Below are positions 1 to 7,189 of a DNA stretch of 64,000 nucleotides, piece by piece. The position numbers were made by a program, and so were the translations under genes. Positions within the stretch are counted from its first letter, which is position 1; each line of letters starts with the position of its first letter. This DNA comes from Halorubellus salinus (GTDB lineage Archaea > Halobacteriota > Halobacteria > Halobacteriales > Natrialbaceae), in assembly GCF_020567525.1 (NCBI RefSeq), contig NZ_JAJCVI010000002.1, positions 434,001 to 498,000 of the forward strand, read 5' to 3'. The notes under the pieces were generated by a model. That model was not told the DNA's origin and did no database searches. It worked only from the letters and a program-made list of their open reading frames with translations.

Positions 1-73
1 GATAGAGACGTCCGTCCGGCGAGAAGATAGTGATCCCGCGGTCGTACGCCTGCTGTTGATTTTGTCCTTGCAT
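1..73 (-). CDS. psmA: Proteasome subunit alpha, N-terminal fragment
   Basis: Only the first 24 codons lie in the window; the gene continues beyond position 1. The translated start reads MQGQNQQQAYDRGITIFSPD and then GRLY, the conserved N-terminus of archaeal 20S proteasome alpha subunits, which form the outer gate rings of the core particle in the cytoplasm. The ATG at 73 is fixed by this match. It is transcribed away from the rest of the window, divergently from the gene at 348. Confidence 0.93.
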   Translation of the reverse strand, partial: MQGQNQQQAYDRGITIFSPDGRLY

Positions 74-347
74 GGGAGGTTCCGTAACCTGAGGTAAGTG
101 GACGGGTTCGGAAGTACTTTCTGTAAGCCATCAGCCGGCCGTCTGGACTCCGAGCTCGTCCATCGTACCCGGTCTTTGGACCCCACGACCTTTAAAAACT
201 CCGTCCCGGGCAACACCGCTGGCGTTCTCCGTTCCCTGTCCCGGTTCTGGGCGTCGACGACCCTGGCTCGTGGCGACCCGGCGAGCGCCGCCCCCGGCGG
301 CCGCCTCGTCCGGTGGACGTTTCAACGCGACCCCCTAACGTCGGCGT

Positions 348-734
348 ATGCGACAGCGGTACATCCTGGTGCTCGTCGTGCTCGTGGTCCTCGGGCTCGC
401 CGTCGGCGCACTCCCGAGCCTCCTCAAGAGCGGCGACCCCTATCGCGTGCAGGCGACCGACGTCGGGAACGCGTCGACGTTCGACGGCGCGACGTACGAC
501 GCGACGGACGTGAGCGAACGACGGTTCCCGTACGTGACCGAGGCGGTCGCCGACGGGACGTCCGGGTCGTACTACGAGGGGCCGTTCGGCGTGAAGGAGT
601 CGTTCAGTCACTCGCCGTTCGACGAGTTCGGCGCGGTCGCGACGCGCGTCCCGAACGCGGTCGAGGGCGACGTGGCGTACGTGACGTACAACGGAACGGT
701 CTATCGGCTGGAGATCGTTCGTGGGGACGGATGA
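348..734 (+). CDS. Membrane-anchored hypothetical protein
   Basis: This 128-residue protein has one hydrophobic segment at about residues 5-24, starting right after MRQRY, and then a polar domain rich in Tyr and Thr. The layout suggests a signal anchor with an extracytoplasmic domain; no lipobox Cys is present. I do not recognise a family. Its stop overlaps the start of the Nudix gene (ATGA at 731-734), so the two are probably co-transcribed and translationally coupled. The roughly 270 bp upstream, shared with divergent psmA, show no other convincing gene. Confidence 0.75.
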   Translation: MRQRYILVLVVLVVLGLAVGALPSLLKSGDPYRVQATDVGNASTFDGATYDATDVSERRFPYVTEAVADGTSGSYYEGPFGVKESFSHSPFDEFGAVATRVPNAVEGDVAYVTYNGTVYRLEIVRGDG

Positions 735-1276
735 GTCGAGACCTCCCCGCTGGCGAGTGGCCGGTTCGAGAGTCCGTCGCGGAGTACGAGACGCCGTGGT
801 ACACGGGCGGCCGTGACCGCGTCGAGCAACCGGACGGCTCGGAGAAGGACTACTACTGGGCGGAGCTACCGGACGCGGTCGTCGTGGTGGCGTCGACGGG
901 CGAGGAGGTCGTGTTCGTCGAGCAGTACCGGCCGACGATCCGCCAGACCCAGCTCGAGTTGCCGGCGGGTATCGTCGAGGACGGCGAATCGTACACGACC
1001 GCGGGCGCTCGCGAACTCCAGGAGGAGACCGGGTTCGACCCTGCCGGCACGTCGCTACTCCAGGAGGTCTGGTGCTCGACGGGCTTGCTCCGTCATCGCC
1101 GCGGGTACGTGTTCGCGGAGGGGTTGACGCCGTGCGAGCGCGAACTCGACAGCAACGAGTTCATCGAGGTGCGGTCGGTCCCGGTCGCGGACGCCATCGA
1201 CGTGGCGCGCGAACCGCCGACGAACGACGCGACGCTCGAAGCGCTGTTGCTCGCGAAGGAAGACGGCTTGCTCTGA
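731..1276 (+). CDS. NUDIX hydrolase, ADP-ribose pyrophosphatase-like
   Basis: The 181-residue protein has a complete Nudix box at about residues 80-102 (GIVEDGE, seven residues, then RELQEETGF), with the Glu residues that bind the catalytic metal. It is preceded by EQYRP and ELPAG, the arrangement seen in ADP-ribose and nucleoside-diphosphate-sugar pyrophosphatases. These cleave a nucleotide diphosphate linked to another moiety in the cytoplasm. The ATG at 731 gives the 4-base overlap with the previous gene. The frame is open far upstream to 98, but that extension is Arg-rich out-of-frame-like sequence and is not used. Exact substrate unknown. Confidence 0.88.
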   Translation: MSRDLPAGEWPVRESVAEYETPWYTGGRDRVEQPDGSEKDYYWAELPDAVVVVASTGEEVVFVEQYRPTIRQTQLELPAGIVEDGESYTTAGARELQEETGFDPAGTSLLQEVWCSTGLLRHRRGYVFAEGLTPCERELDSNEFIEVRSVPVADAIDVAREPPTNDATLEALLLAKEDGLL

Positions 1277-1366
1277 CAGCGAGCGCGGGGCGCCCTGCGC
1301 TGACCGCGAGCGCGTGGCGGCGTGTCTGACCGCGAGCGTCAAATCCTTCGGACGCGTATTGTTAGC

Positions 1367-1840
1367 ATGATTCGAGACGAGTCCGCGGCGAGTCAGCTAG
1401 CGGCCGCCACCGCGCTGGTCGTGACACCGGTCGAGGCGTGGCCGGGCGTGATCGTCCGCGAGCATCCCTTCGGCGGGACGGCGTTCTTCCTCGGAACGCG
1501 CGAGTTCGGGCACGTTCACCGGTCCGGACTCCTCGACGTCAACTACAATCGGAGCGTCCGCGACGCCCTCGTCGCCGCTGGTCGCACGGGCACCCATTCC
1601 GTTCACCCGGAGTCCGGGTGGACGTCGTACCGCATCCGCGACCCGGGGGACGTCGACGGCGCCGTGTGGCTCCTCCGGCTCTCCTACCTGGCGACCGCCA
1701 TCACGCTCTCGCGCACGCAGACCGGGCGGCGTGCGCTCGCGTCCGTCGACCTCGACGCGGAACTCGACGCGCTCGACGCACCAGCGCTCGTGGCCGACCG
1801 CTACCGGCAGCGAGCGCGGAACCTCGGACTCGTGGCCTGA
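1367..1840 (+). CDS. DUF5519 (luciferase-like) family protein
   Basis: The protein has 157 residues from the ATG at 1367; an in-frame GTG at 1322 would add 15 poorly conserved residues. The core motif FGHVHRSGLLDVNYN, followed by a pH-like turn and SGWTSYRI, matches the family annotated as luciferase family or DUF5519. Despite the name, no light-producing chemistry is established for most members. No transmembrane segment is visible. It lies 90 bp after the Nudix gene in the same direction and faces the transporter at 1854. The function is unknown. Confidence 0.75.
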   Translation: MIRDESAASQLAAATALVVTPVEAWPGVIVREHPFGGTAFFLGTREFGHVHRSGLLDVNYNRSVRDALVAAGRTGTHSVHPESGWTSYRIRDPGDVDGAVWLLRLSYLATAITLSRTQTGRRALASVDLDAELDALDAPALVADRYRQRARNLGLVA

Positions 1841-1853
1841 CCGCGGTCGGTAC

Positions 1854-2723
1854 TCACCCGAGGGCGATGAGTGCGACGCCGCCGACCGCGAGCGTCGCGG
1901 CCGCGAGTCGCGCGCCGAAGCGCGGTTCCTTCAGGACGATGCCACCGAGGACGACCGCGACGATCGCTTGCGCGTTCACGAGCGGGGAGGCGACGCTCGC
2001 GGCCAGCTCGACGAACGCGAGCGCGACGACGTGCTGGGCGACCGCGACGAGCACCGCGAGTCCAGCGAGCGCGCCCAGGTCACTGCGGACCGCGACGTCC
2101 GCTGGCCACTGGCGGTACGCGAGCGGTGCGAACATGACCGCGACCACGGGAAACAGCGCGAGGACGAACGTCGCGGGGTCGACGCCGAGGTCGCTCATCA
2201 GGTGGCGTTTCCCGACGTCGACGACGCCGAACGTCGCCGCGGACGCGAGCGCGAGCTGGCCGGGCCGGAGCGTCACTGCGCGCCGGAGCGGCGTCACGAG
2301 GTCGCCCTGGTAGTTCGCGAGGTAGAGCGCGACCGTCACGACGAGCACGCCCACGACCTGGAGCGTCCCGAGGTCGGTGCCGGGGAGGAGCGCGAGTTCG
2401 ATCGGGAGCACGAACAACGGCACGACCTTGCTCACCGGCGCGACGTACGAGACGTCGCCGAGCGTGAGCGCACGGAAGAACGCGAGGATGGCGACGCCGC
2501 CGAGCGCGTTCACGCCCACGAGGACCGCGAGCGTGTACGGGTCCGTCGGTATCGTCGCACCGCTCGCCGCCGCGACCGGCGCGTACAGTACGGTCGCGAT
2601 CGCGTACACGCTCACCACGTACACCGAGTCCGGGTAGTGCGCGAACCGGTACTTCACGAGGAACACGTACGTCCCGAACACGACCGCGCCAGCGAGCGCC
2701 AGCGCAATACCCACCGAACTCAT
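1854..2723 (-). CDS. DMT superfamily (EamA) transporter
   Basis: The 289-residue protein is almost entirely hydrophobic, with about ten membrane spans arranged as two similar halves, as in EamA or drug/metabolite transporters. The second half contains the typical SPLVNAQAIVAVVLGG stretch before the last helices, followed by a LKEP turn. Members usually export amino acids, metabolites or drugs through the cytoplasmic membrane. The substrate cannot be told. The gene is convergent with the DUF5519 gene, with stops 13 bp apart, and its start is 121 bp from the divergent gene at 2845. A second, only distantly similar DMT protein lies at 44090. Confidence 0.88.
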   Translation of the reverse strand: MSSVGIALALAGAVVFGTYVFLVKYRFAHYPDSVYVVSVYAIATVLYAPVAAASGATIPTDPYTLAVLVGVNALGGVAILAFFRALTLGDVSYVAPVSKVVPLFVLPIELALLPGTDLGTLQVVGVLVVTVALYLANYQGDLVTPLRRAVTLRPGQLALASAATFGVVDVGKRHLMSDLGVDPATFVLALFPVVAVMFAPLAYRQWPADVAVRSDLGALAGLAVLVAVAQHVVALAFVELAASVASPLVNAQAIVAVVLGGIVLKEPRFGARLAAATLAVGGVALIALG

Positions 2724-2844
2724 CTACGCGACCCTATCGAGACCACAGGGAAAAGCCCCGCTATGTTCATTCCGTATGGGTCCATCTGGGGAGTGCTAGC
2801 GAGACACCGCTAGGACTACCAGTGACGAAAGCGACCCACTCACC

Positions 2845-3405
2845 ATGCCGGACGGACGACACGTCGACGAACTCACGCTCCGCGTCGACGATGCGCACCT
2901 CGTCGACGGCGACCTCCGCGGCCGCCCCTACGCCGCGAGCGTCCACGGCACCGTCGCGGTCATCGTCGATGGCGACCCCGTCGACCACCGACGCCTCCCG
3001 GCGAGCGCCGACCTCCTCGGGACCGTGCGGACGCTACGCCGCCTCCTCCGGACCCTGGTCGCGGACGGGACCGCCAGGGGCTACCCGTTCCAGTGCACGT
3101 GCTCGGACCCGGGCTGTACGAGCGTCCACTGGTCGCTCGACTTCGTCGACGAACGCGACCTCCACCTGGAGACGACCGACAACCTCGGCGACCCCATCGG
3201 CGAGCGCGACTACCACCTCCGCACAGCCACCCTCGCGACGGCAACCGTCGACTACGTCGACAGCGTCCTCGCCATCCTCGACGACCTCGACCGCGACCGG
3301 TTCCCCTGGAAGGACCGGATCGACGCCACGGACGTCGGTCGCGAACACTACGCAACCACGAACCGGCTCCTCGCGTCCCGCGACGAACTCGCGACGCTGC
3401 TCTGA
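2845..3405 (+). CDS. Hypothetical protein with Cys-x-Cys motif
   Basis: This is a soluble, acidic 186-residue protein that I do not assign to a family. A compact motif, FQCTCSDPGCTSVHWSLDF at about residues 81-99, places three Cys and one His close together and may bind a metal ion. The C-terminal third (VDYVDSVLAILDDLD) looks helical. There is no signal peptide or membrane segment. It is convergent with rpl15e, with 114 bp between the stops. Confidence 0.7.
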   Translation: MPDGRHVDELTLRVDDAHLVDGDLRGRPYAASVHGTVAVIVDGDPVDHRRLPASADLLGTVRTLRRLLRTLVADGTARGYPFQCTCSDPGCTSVHWSLDFVDERDLHLETTDNLGDPIGERDYHLRTATLATATVDYVDSVLAILDDLDRDRFPWKDRIDATDVGREHYATTNRLLASRDELATLL

Positions 3406-3519
3406 GACGCCCCCGAACCCGCCGCATCACGCCGGCGAACGCGCACGCTGACGAGCGCTTCCACTACCGAACGCGAAAGAATGAAGGAATCGAGTCCGCG
3501 GTCGTCCGTCGCTGCGAGG

Positions 3520-4110
3520 TTACTTCGCGCGACCCTGGCCGCCGTTGTTCGAGGGACGGGTGTGTTCGGTACCCTTGCCCTTGAACGTGAGCCCGCGGTT
3601 CTGCGTGCCGGCGCTCGTGAGGCCACGGAACGCACGCGACTGGTGCTGGCTCTCCGTGATCCACGAGAGGTCGTCGTCGTTCTCGATGGCGGGATGCTCG
3701 GGGTCCACGAGGATGATCTCGTGCCACTTCTGCGAGCCGTCCTCGCCAACCCAGTAGGAGTTCAGCACGCGGAGGTTCTTGAACTTCCGCGACGCTCGCT
3801 CCTCGGCGATGCGCTGGATGTTCTTCCGGCGTCCGATCCGGTTCACGCCCTGGCGCTTCGAACGACGCCCCTTCTTGTGTCGGGACTTCCGCGCCGTCCC
3901 CTTGCGGACGCTGACGCGCGCCACGACGACGCCCTGCTTGGCCTTGTAGCCGAGTTCGCGGGCCTTGTCCAGACGCGTCGGTCGCTCGACGCGCTCGATG
4001 GCGCCTTGGTCGCGCCACTCTTGCTTTCGCTGCCACTGCAGTTCGGCGAGCTTCCCGTCGCTGGGATCCCGCCACGCTTCCTTGATGTGCGAGTAGAAAC
4101 TTCGTGCCAT
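3520..4110 (-). CDS. rpl15e: 50S ribosomal protein L15e
   Basis: The 196-residue basic protein starts MARSFYSHIKEAWRDPSDGK and carries the archaeal/eukaryotic L15e signatures NRIGRRKNIQRIAEERA and LRVLNSYWVGEDG. The C-terminus ends GLTFKGKGTEHTRPSNNGG, as in other archaeal L15e. It is a structural protein of the large ribosomal subunit. The length is normal and the ATG at 4110 is the conserved start. An AT-rich box at about 4234-4241 and several small hairpins precede it. Confidence 0.97.
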   Translation of the reverse strand: MARSFYSHIKEAWRDPSDGKLAELQWQRKQEWRDQGAIERVERPTRLDKARELGYKAKQGVVVARVSVRKGTARKSRHKKGRRSKRQGVNRIGRRKNIQRIAEERASRKFKNLRVLNSYWVGEDGSQKWHEIILVDPEHPAIENDDDLSWITESQHQSRAFRGLTSAGTQNRGLTFKGKGTEHTRPSNNGGQGRAK

Positions 4111-4245
4111 GGTCTATCACCACGGGCGTTTGCCGGTTCAGTCCCGGATGGGACCACATTCCGATGACCTGTCGTTGACAGGTGCCCGCTGGTGCCCGTC
4201 GACCAGCGAGTTGGTCGAACTTCCCGCGTCGTCGCATAAAGGGTT
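4111..4245 (-). promoter_or_regulatory. rpl15e promoter and structured leader
   Basis: Read on the minus strand, CCCTTTATGC at about 4233-4242 resembles a haloarchaeal TATA box, which would put transcription start near 4210 and leave a leader of about 100 nt. That leader can form a 7-bp hairpin with a 3-nt loop (4167-4183, ACCTGTC/GACAGGT) and a 5-bp hairpin (4141-4154). A 6-bp hairpin (4200-4217) lies at the expected start site. The pairings are seen directly; promoter and regulatory roles are inferred. Confidence 0.45.
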
Positions 4246-4265
4246 TCGGAACCGCGCGCCGCCCG

Positions 4266-5783
4266 CTAGAGCCTCGCACGGGCGTCGGCCGGCGCGACGC
4301 GCTGACTCGCCGGTTCGTGGACGTCCCCGAGGTCCTCGACCGCCGGGGCGTTCACGATGGTGACCCGCGACCCCGACACGTCGACGTAGAACGCGTCCGC
4401 GTACGGCCCGTCCGATATCACGAACACCCCGTCGTCGCCCGCGTCCGCGCCACGGTACCGGAGGAGGTCGCGGTACGCCCGCGCGAACTCCCGGGCCTCC
4501 GCGTCGTCGTCGAACCGCAGCCGCCACACGTACCCCGCGTCGCCGTCGTCGCGCTCGTACGCGTACAGCGAATCACCAGCCCACCCGGCACTCGGCGGGA
4601 GGCCGTACGTAATCGGGACCGGGCCGTCGTCCGTGAGGAACTGCTCGCGCGAGACGAGACTCCCCTCGACGTCGTCGTACAGCGTCGCCGCGAACATCGT
4701 CGCCACGTCCGCCTCGCCCGCGACCACACCGCCGTCGCCGACCCGCGACCACTCGCTCGAACTCCGGTCGGGGACCGACACCGACTCCACGGCGTCGTCG
4801 TTCCGGTGGATCACCTGCTCGCTGGACGCCGCCGGGTCGCTGTAGAGCGCGTTCACGGCCGCCCACCCGCCGCGTTCCTTCGCCGCCGCGACGTACCGCT
4901 CGCCCTCCGCGTACGGGAAGTACGACAACAGGTACAGTCCCATGTTCGGGCGCGGCGCCGCAGCAGCCCCACTACCGTCGTCGCCGCCTGCCTCGTCGTC
5001 TCCCGCAGTCGTCCCGTCGTCGCTCGTCGACGCGTCCGCACTCTCGTGGCCGACGCACGTCCACTCGCCCCCGCAACGCGTCCGGACCTTCCGGTCGACG
5101 AAGTTCGCGTCACCCTCGATGAGCGCGACGAGCGCCCGGCGCTCGTCGCGCGTCGGGTCCCGCGGGAACCGCACGTCGAGGTTCCCCCGGAACTGGTAGG
5201 CGTGCACGAGCTCGTGCGCGAGCGTCACCTCGTCGACCGTCGGCGTCGACGACGGCGCGACGATCGTTATCTCGTCCGCGCTCGGCGAGTAGAACCCCTG
5301 CACGCTCGCCGAGCGCGTCGCCGCCTGCTCCTCCTGCGCGTCCGTGGATTCGCCGACGAGGAACAGCGCCTCGAGGCGCACCGCCTCCCTGGTCGCTGCG
5401 GCCTCGTCACCACCACCACCGCCGCCGCTCTGGCGGTCGCGGTACTCCTCGCGCGACAGTATCGACACCGGCACGCGCCGGTCGAACTCGACGTTCCGCA
5501 CGTACTCCACGCGCGCCATGCTCCGGTTCACGACCGCCGCGAGCTCGCTCTCGTTCAACCCGTCCCCGGGCGTGACCGCGAGCGACTCGTTGTACCAGAC
5601 GCCGTTCTCCCAGCCCTTCACGTCCTCGTCCGGGTCCGCGAGCGCGCCGCCGTCGTCGGGCGCGGGCGCGGCCTCCGAGTCGCTCGTCGTCGCCGTCGGT
5701 TCCTGGAACGCCGACAGCGTACAGCCAGCGAGCCCGACCATCGCGACCACCGCGACGACGACAAGGACGACTCTCGTTCGCAT
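4266..5783 (-). CDS. Hvo_1808-type surface lipoprotein with HExxH motif
   Basis: This 505-residue protein begins with a signal peptide ending in the lipobox LAGC (Cys about 21), so it is probably anchored outside the cell by a lipid. A Ser/Asp/Pro-rich spacer precedes the conserved WENGVWYNESLAVTPGDGLN segment typical of the haloarchaeal Hvo_1808 surface family. In the middle, LAHELVHAYQ holds an HExxH zinc-peptidase motif, so a metalloprotease fold is likely but activity is unproven. A low-complexity Asp/Gly/Ala stretch interrupts the domain after the CGGEWTCVGHE region. It ends 156 bp from the start of rpl15e. Confidence 0.82.
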   Translation of the reverse strand: MRTRVVLVVVAVVAMVGLAGCTLSAFQEPTATTSDSEAAPAPDDGGALADPDEDVKGWENGVWYNESLAVTPGDGLNESELAAVVNRSMARVEYVRNVEFDRRVPVSILSREEYRDRQSGGGGGGDEAAATREAVRLEALFLVGESTDAQEEQAATRSASVQGFYSPSADEITIVAPSSTPTVDEVTLAHELVHAYQFRGNLDVRFPRDPTRDERRALVALIEGDANFVDRKVRTRCGGEWTCVGHESADASTSDDGTTAGDDEAGGDDGSGAAAAPRPNMGLYLLSYFPYAEGERYVAAAKERGGWAAVNALYSDPAASSEQVIHRNDDAVESVSVPDRSSSEWSRVGDGGVVAGEADVATMFAATLYDDVEGSLVSREQFLTDDGPVPITYGLPPSAGWAGDSLYAYERDDGDAGYVWRLRFDDDAEAREFARAYRDLLRYRGADAGDDGVFVISDGPYADAFYVDVSGSRVTIVNAPAVEDLGDVHEPASQRVAPADARARL

Positions 5784-5866
5784 CTACCCCTACGTCGGGG
5801 ACTCGCGGACAAAAGTACCCCGGGCGACGCGTGCCAGTCGCCGGCGTCGACGCCAGCGAGAGACTG

Positions 5867-5992
5867 CTACGAGCCGAGGTATCGCGCGGCGACGCCGGCG
5901 AGTATCACGAGCGCTCCCGTCACGAACGTCCCGGGGATGGGGAGTGCGAACAGTGCGACACCGAACGCGATGGCGGCGGTCGACGCTCGCAT
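5867..5992 (-). CDS. Small hydrophobic membrane protein
   Basis: From the ATG at 5992 this is a 41-residue protein, MRASTAAIAFGVALFALPIP and onward, with two closely packed hydrophobic segments separated by a PIPG turn. Such tiny two-helix proteins are common in haloarchaea and have no assigned role. It lies between the Hvo_1808-type gene and the divergent AstE-like gene. The frame is open further upstream to 6079, but that extension lacks hydrophobic character. Confidence 0.5.
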   Translation of the reverse strand: MRASTAAIAFGVALFALPIPGTFVTGALVILAGVAARYLGS

Positions 5993-6095
5993 ACCAGTCA
6001 CTACCCGACGAGACCCCCTGGAGCCACCGCCAAACCACTTGGCTCCACGTATCACGGACACCAACAGAGAGACGGTCACCGCTAGACGACCACGT

Positions 6096-7169
6096 ATGCC
6101 AGGCGACGGCCCCGGACCGTTCCGGTTCGACGCCGTAGCGCCGTCCGACCAGGAACAGCAGTTCCGCTACGAGGTCGACGGATCCTCCCTCGGCGACCCC
6201 GTCGAGGTCCCCGTCACCGTCATCAACGGCGACGCGGACGGCCCGCGCGTGTTCATGACCGCCGCCATCCACGGCGACGAACTCAACGGCGTCAAGGTCC
6301 TCCAGGAGGTCATCGACCGCTACCACCCCAGCGACGTCCACGGCACGCTCGTCTGCCTCCACGTCGTGAACGTCCCCGGCTACCAGGCACAACAGCGATA
6401 CCTCCCCATCTACGACCAGGACCTCAACCGGTCGTTCCCCGGGAAGGAACGATCGAACACCGCCGAACGCATGACCCACCGCATCTACCAGCGGTTCGTC
6501 TCGCAGTGCGACATCGGCCTCGACTTCCACACGTCCACCCGGAACCGCACCACGATGTACCACGCCCGCGCCGACGTCGACGACCCCGACGTCCAACGGC
6601 TCGCGGACGCCTTCGGCGCGAACGTCTTCCTCGCCGGCGAAGGCGACGAACGCTCCCTCCGCGGCGTCGCCACCCGCGACGGCATCCCCACGCCCACCGT
6701 CGAGATGGGGAAGGCCCACCGCTTCCAACCAGCACTCATCGAGAAAGCCCTCGGCGGCGTCGAGAGCGTCCTCACCGAGGACGACGTCCTCCCGGACGGC
6801 ACCACCACCACACCCGCCTGGCGGAAGGTCATGGGGCCGAGCGAGGAGACACGCTGGCTCCGCGCCGACACCGGCGGCCTCGTCGACATGCAATGGGGCC
6901 CCGACCCGCTCGTCCACGAAGGCGACGCCATCTGCACCATCACCGACCACTTCAAGCACGAAGAACACGTCGTCGACGCACCCTTCACCGTCCTCATCGT
7001 CGGCGTCCTCGAGAACCCCGTCGCCCTCCCCGGCCACCCAATCTGCCACCTCGTCCGCATCGACGTCGACACCCGCGAGGAGATCGAACGCCAGATCAGC
7101 CAGGGCGAGTTCGACGGCTACCGCTCGTACGGCCAACGCTGGATGGCCGACGACGAGGCCGCCGAATGA
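6096..7169 (+). CDS. Succinylglutamate desuccinylase/aspartoacylase family protein
   Basis: The 357-residue protein has the zinc-binding signature of the M14 AstE/AspA group: AAIHGDELNG (H and E ligands, about residues 55-64) and GLDFHTST (the third ligand His). NRSFPG follows YDQDL, as in substrate-binding loops of the family. Members remove acyl groups from amino acids or related compounds in the cytoplasm. The C-terminal 100 residues, with DMQWGPDPLVHEGDAICTI, form the usual beta-rich domain. The start is the ATG at 6096; the upstream open frame is antisense to the Hvo_1808-type gene. The natural substrate is unknown. Confidence 0.88.
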   Translation: MPGDGPGPFRFDAVAPSDQEQQFRYEVDGSSLGDPVEVPVTVINGDADGPRVFMTAAIHGDELNGVKVLQEVIDRYHPSDVHGTLVCLHVVNVPGYQAQQRYLPIYDQDLNRSFPGKERSNTAERMTHRIYQRFVSQCDIGLDFHTSTRNRTTMYHARADVDDPDVQRLADAFGANVFLAGEGDERSLRGVATRDGIPTPTVEMGKAHRFQPALIEKALGGVESVLTEDDVLPDGTTTTPAWRKVMGPSEETRWLRADTGGLVDMQWGPDPLVHEGDAICTITDHFKHEEHVVDAPFTVLIVGVLENPVALPGHPICHLVRIDVDTREEIERQISQGEFDGYRSYGQRWMADDEAAE

Positions 7170-7189
7170 GAGCGAGAGTACTACCCACT

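Noticed and set aside
98-730. Long in-frame 5' extension of the Nudix gene
   Set aside because: The extension is Arg/Pro-rich out-of-frame-like sequence, overlaps the gene at 348 in another frame, and the ATG at 731 gives a normal start with a 4-base overlap.
5790-7136. Large open frame antisense to the AstE-like gene
   Set aside because: It is an Asp/Val/Glu-rich shadow of a GC-rich coding strand; the plus strand has the zinc-enzyme motifs in order.
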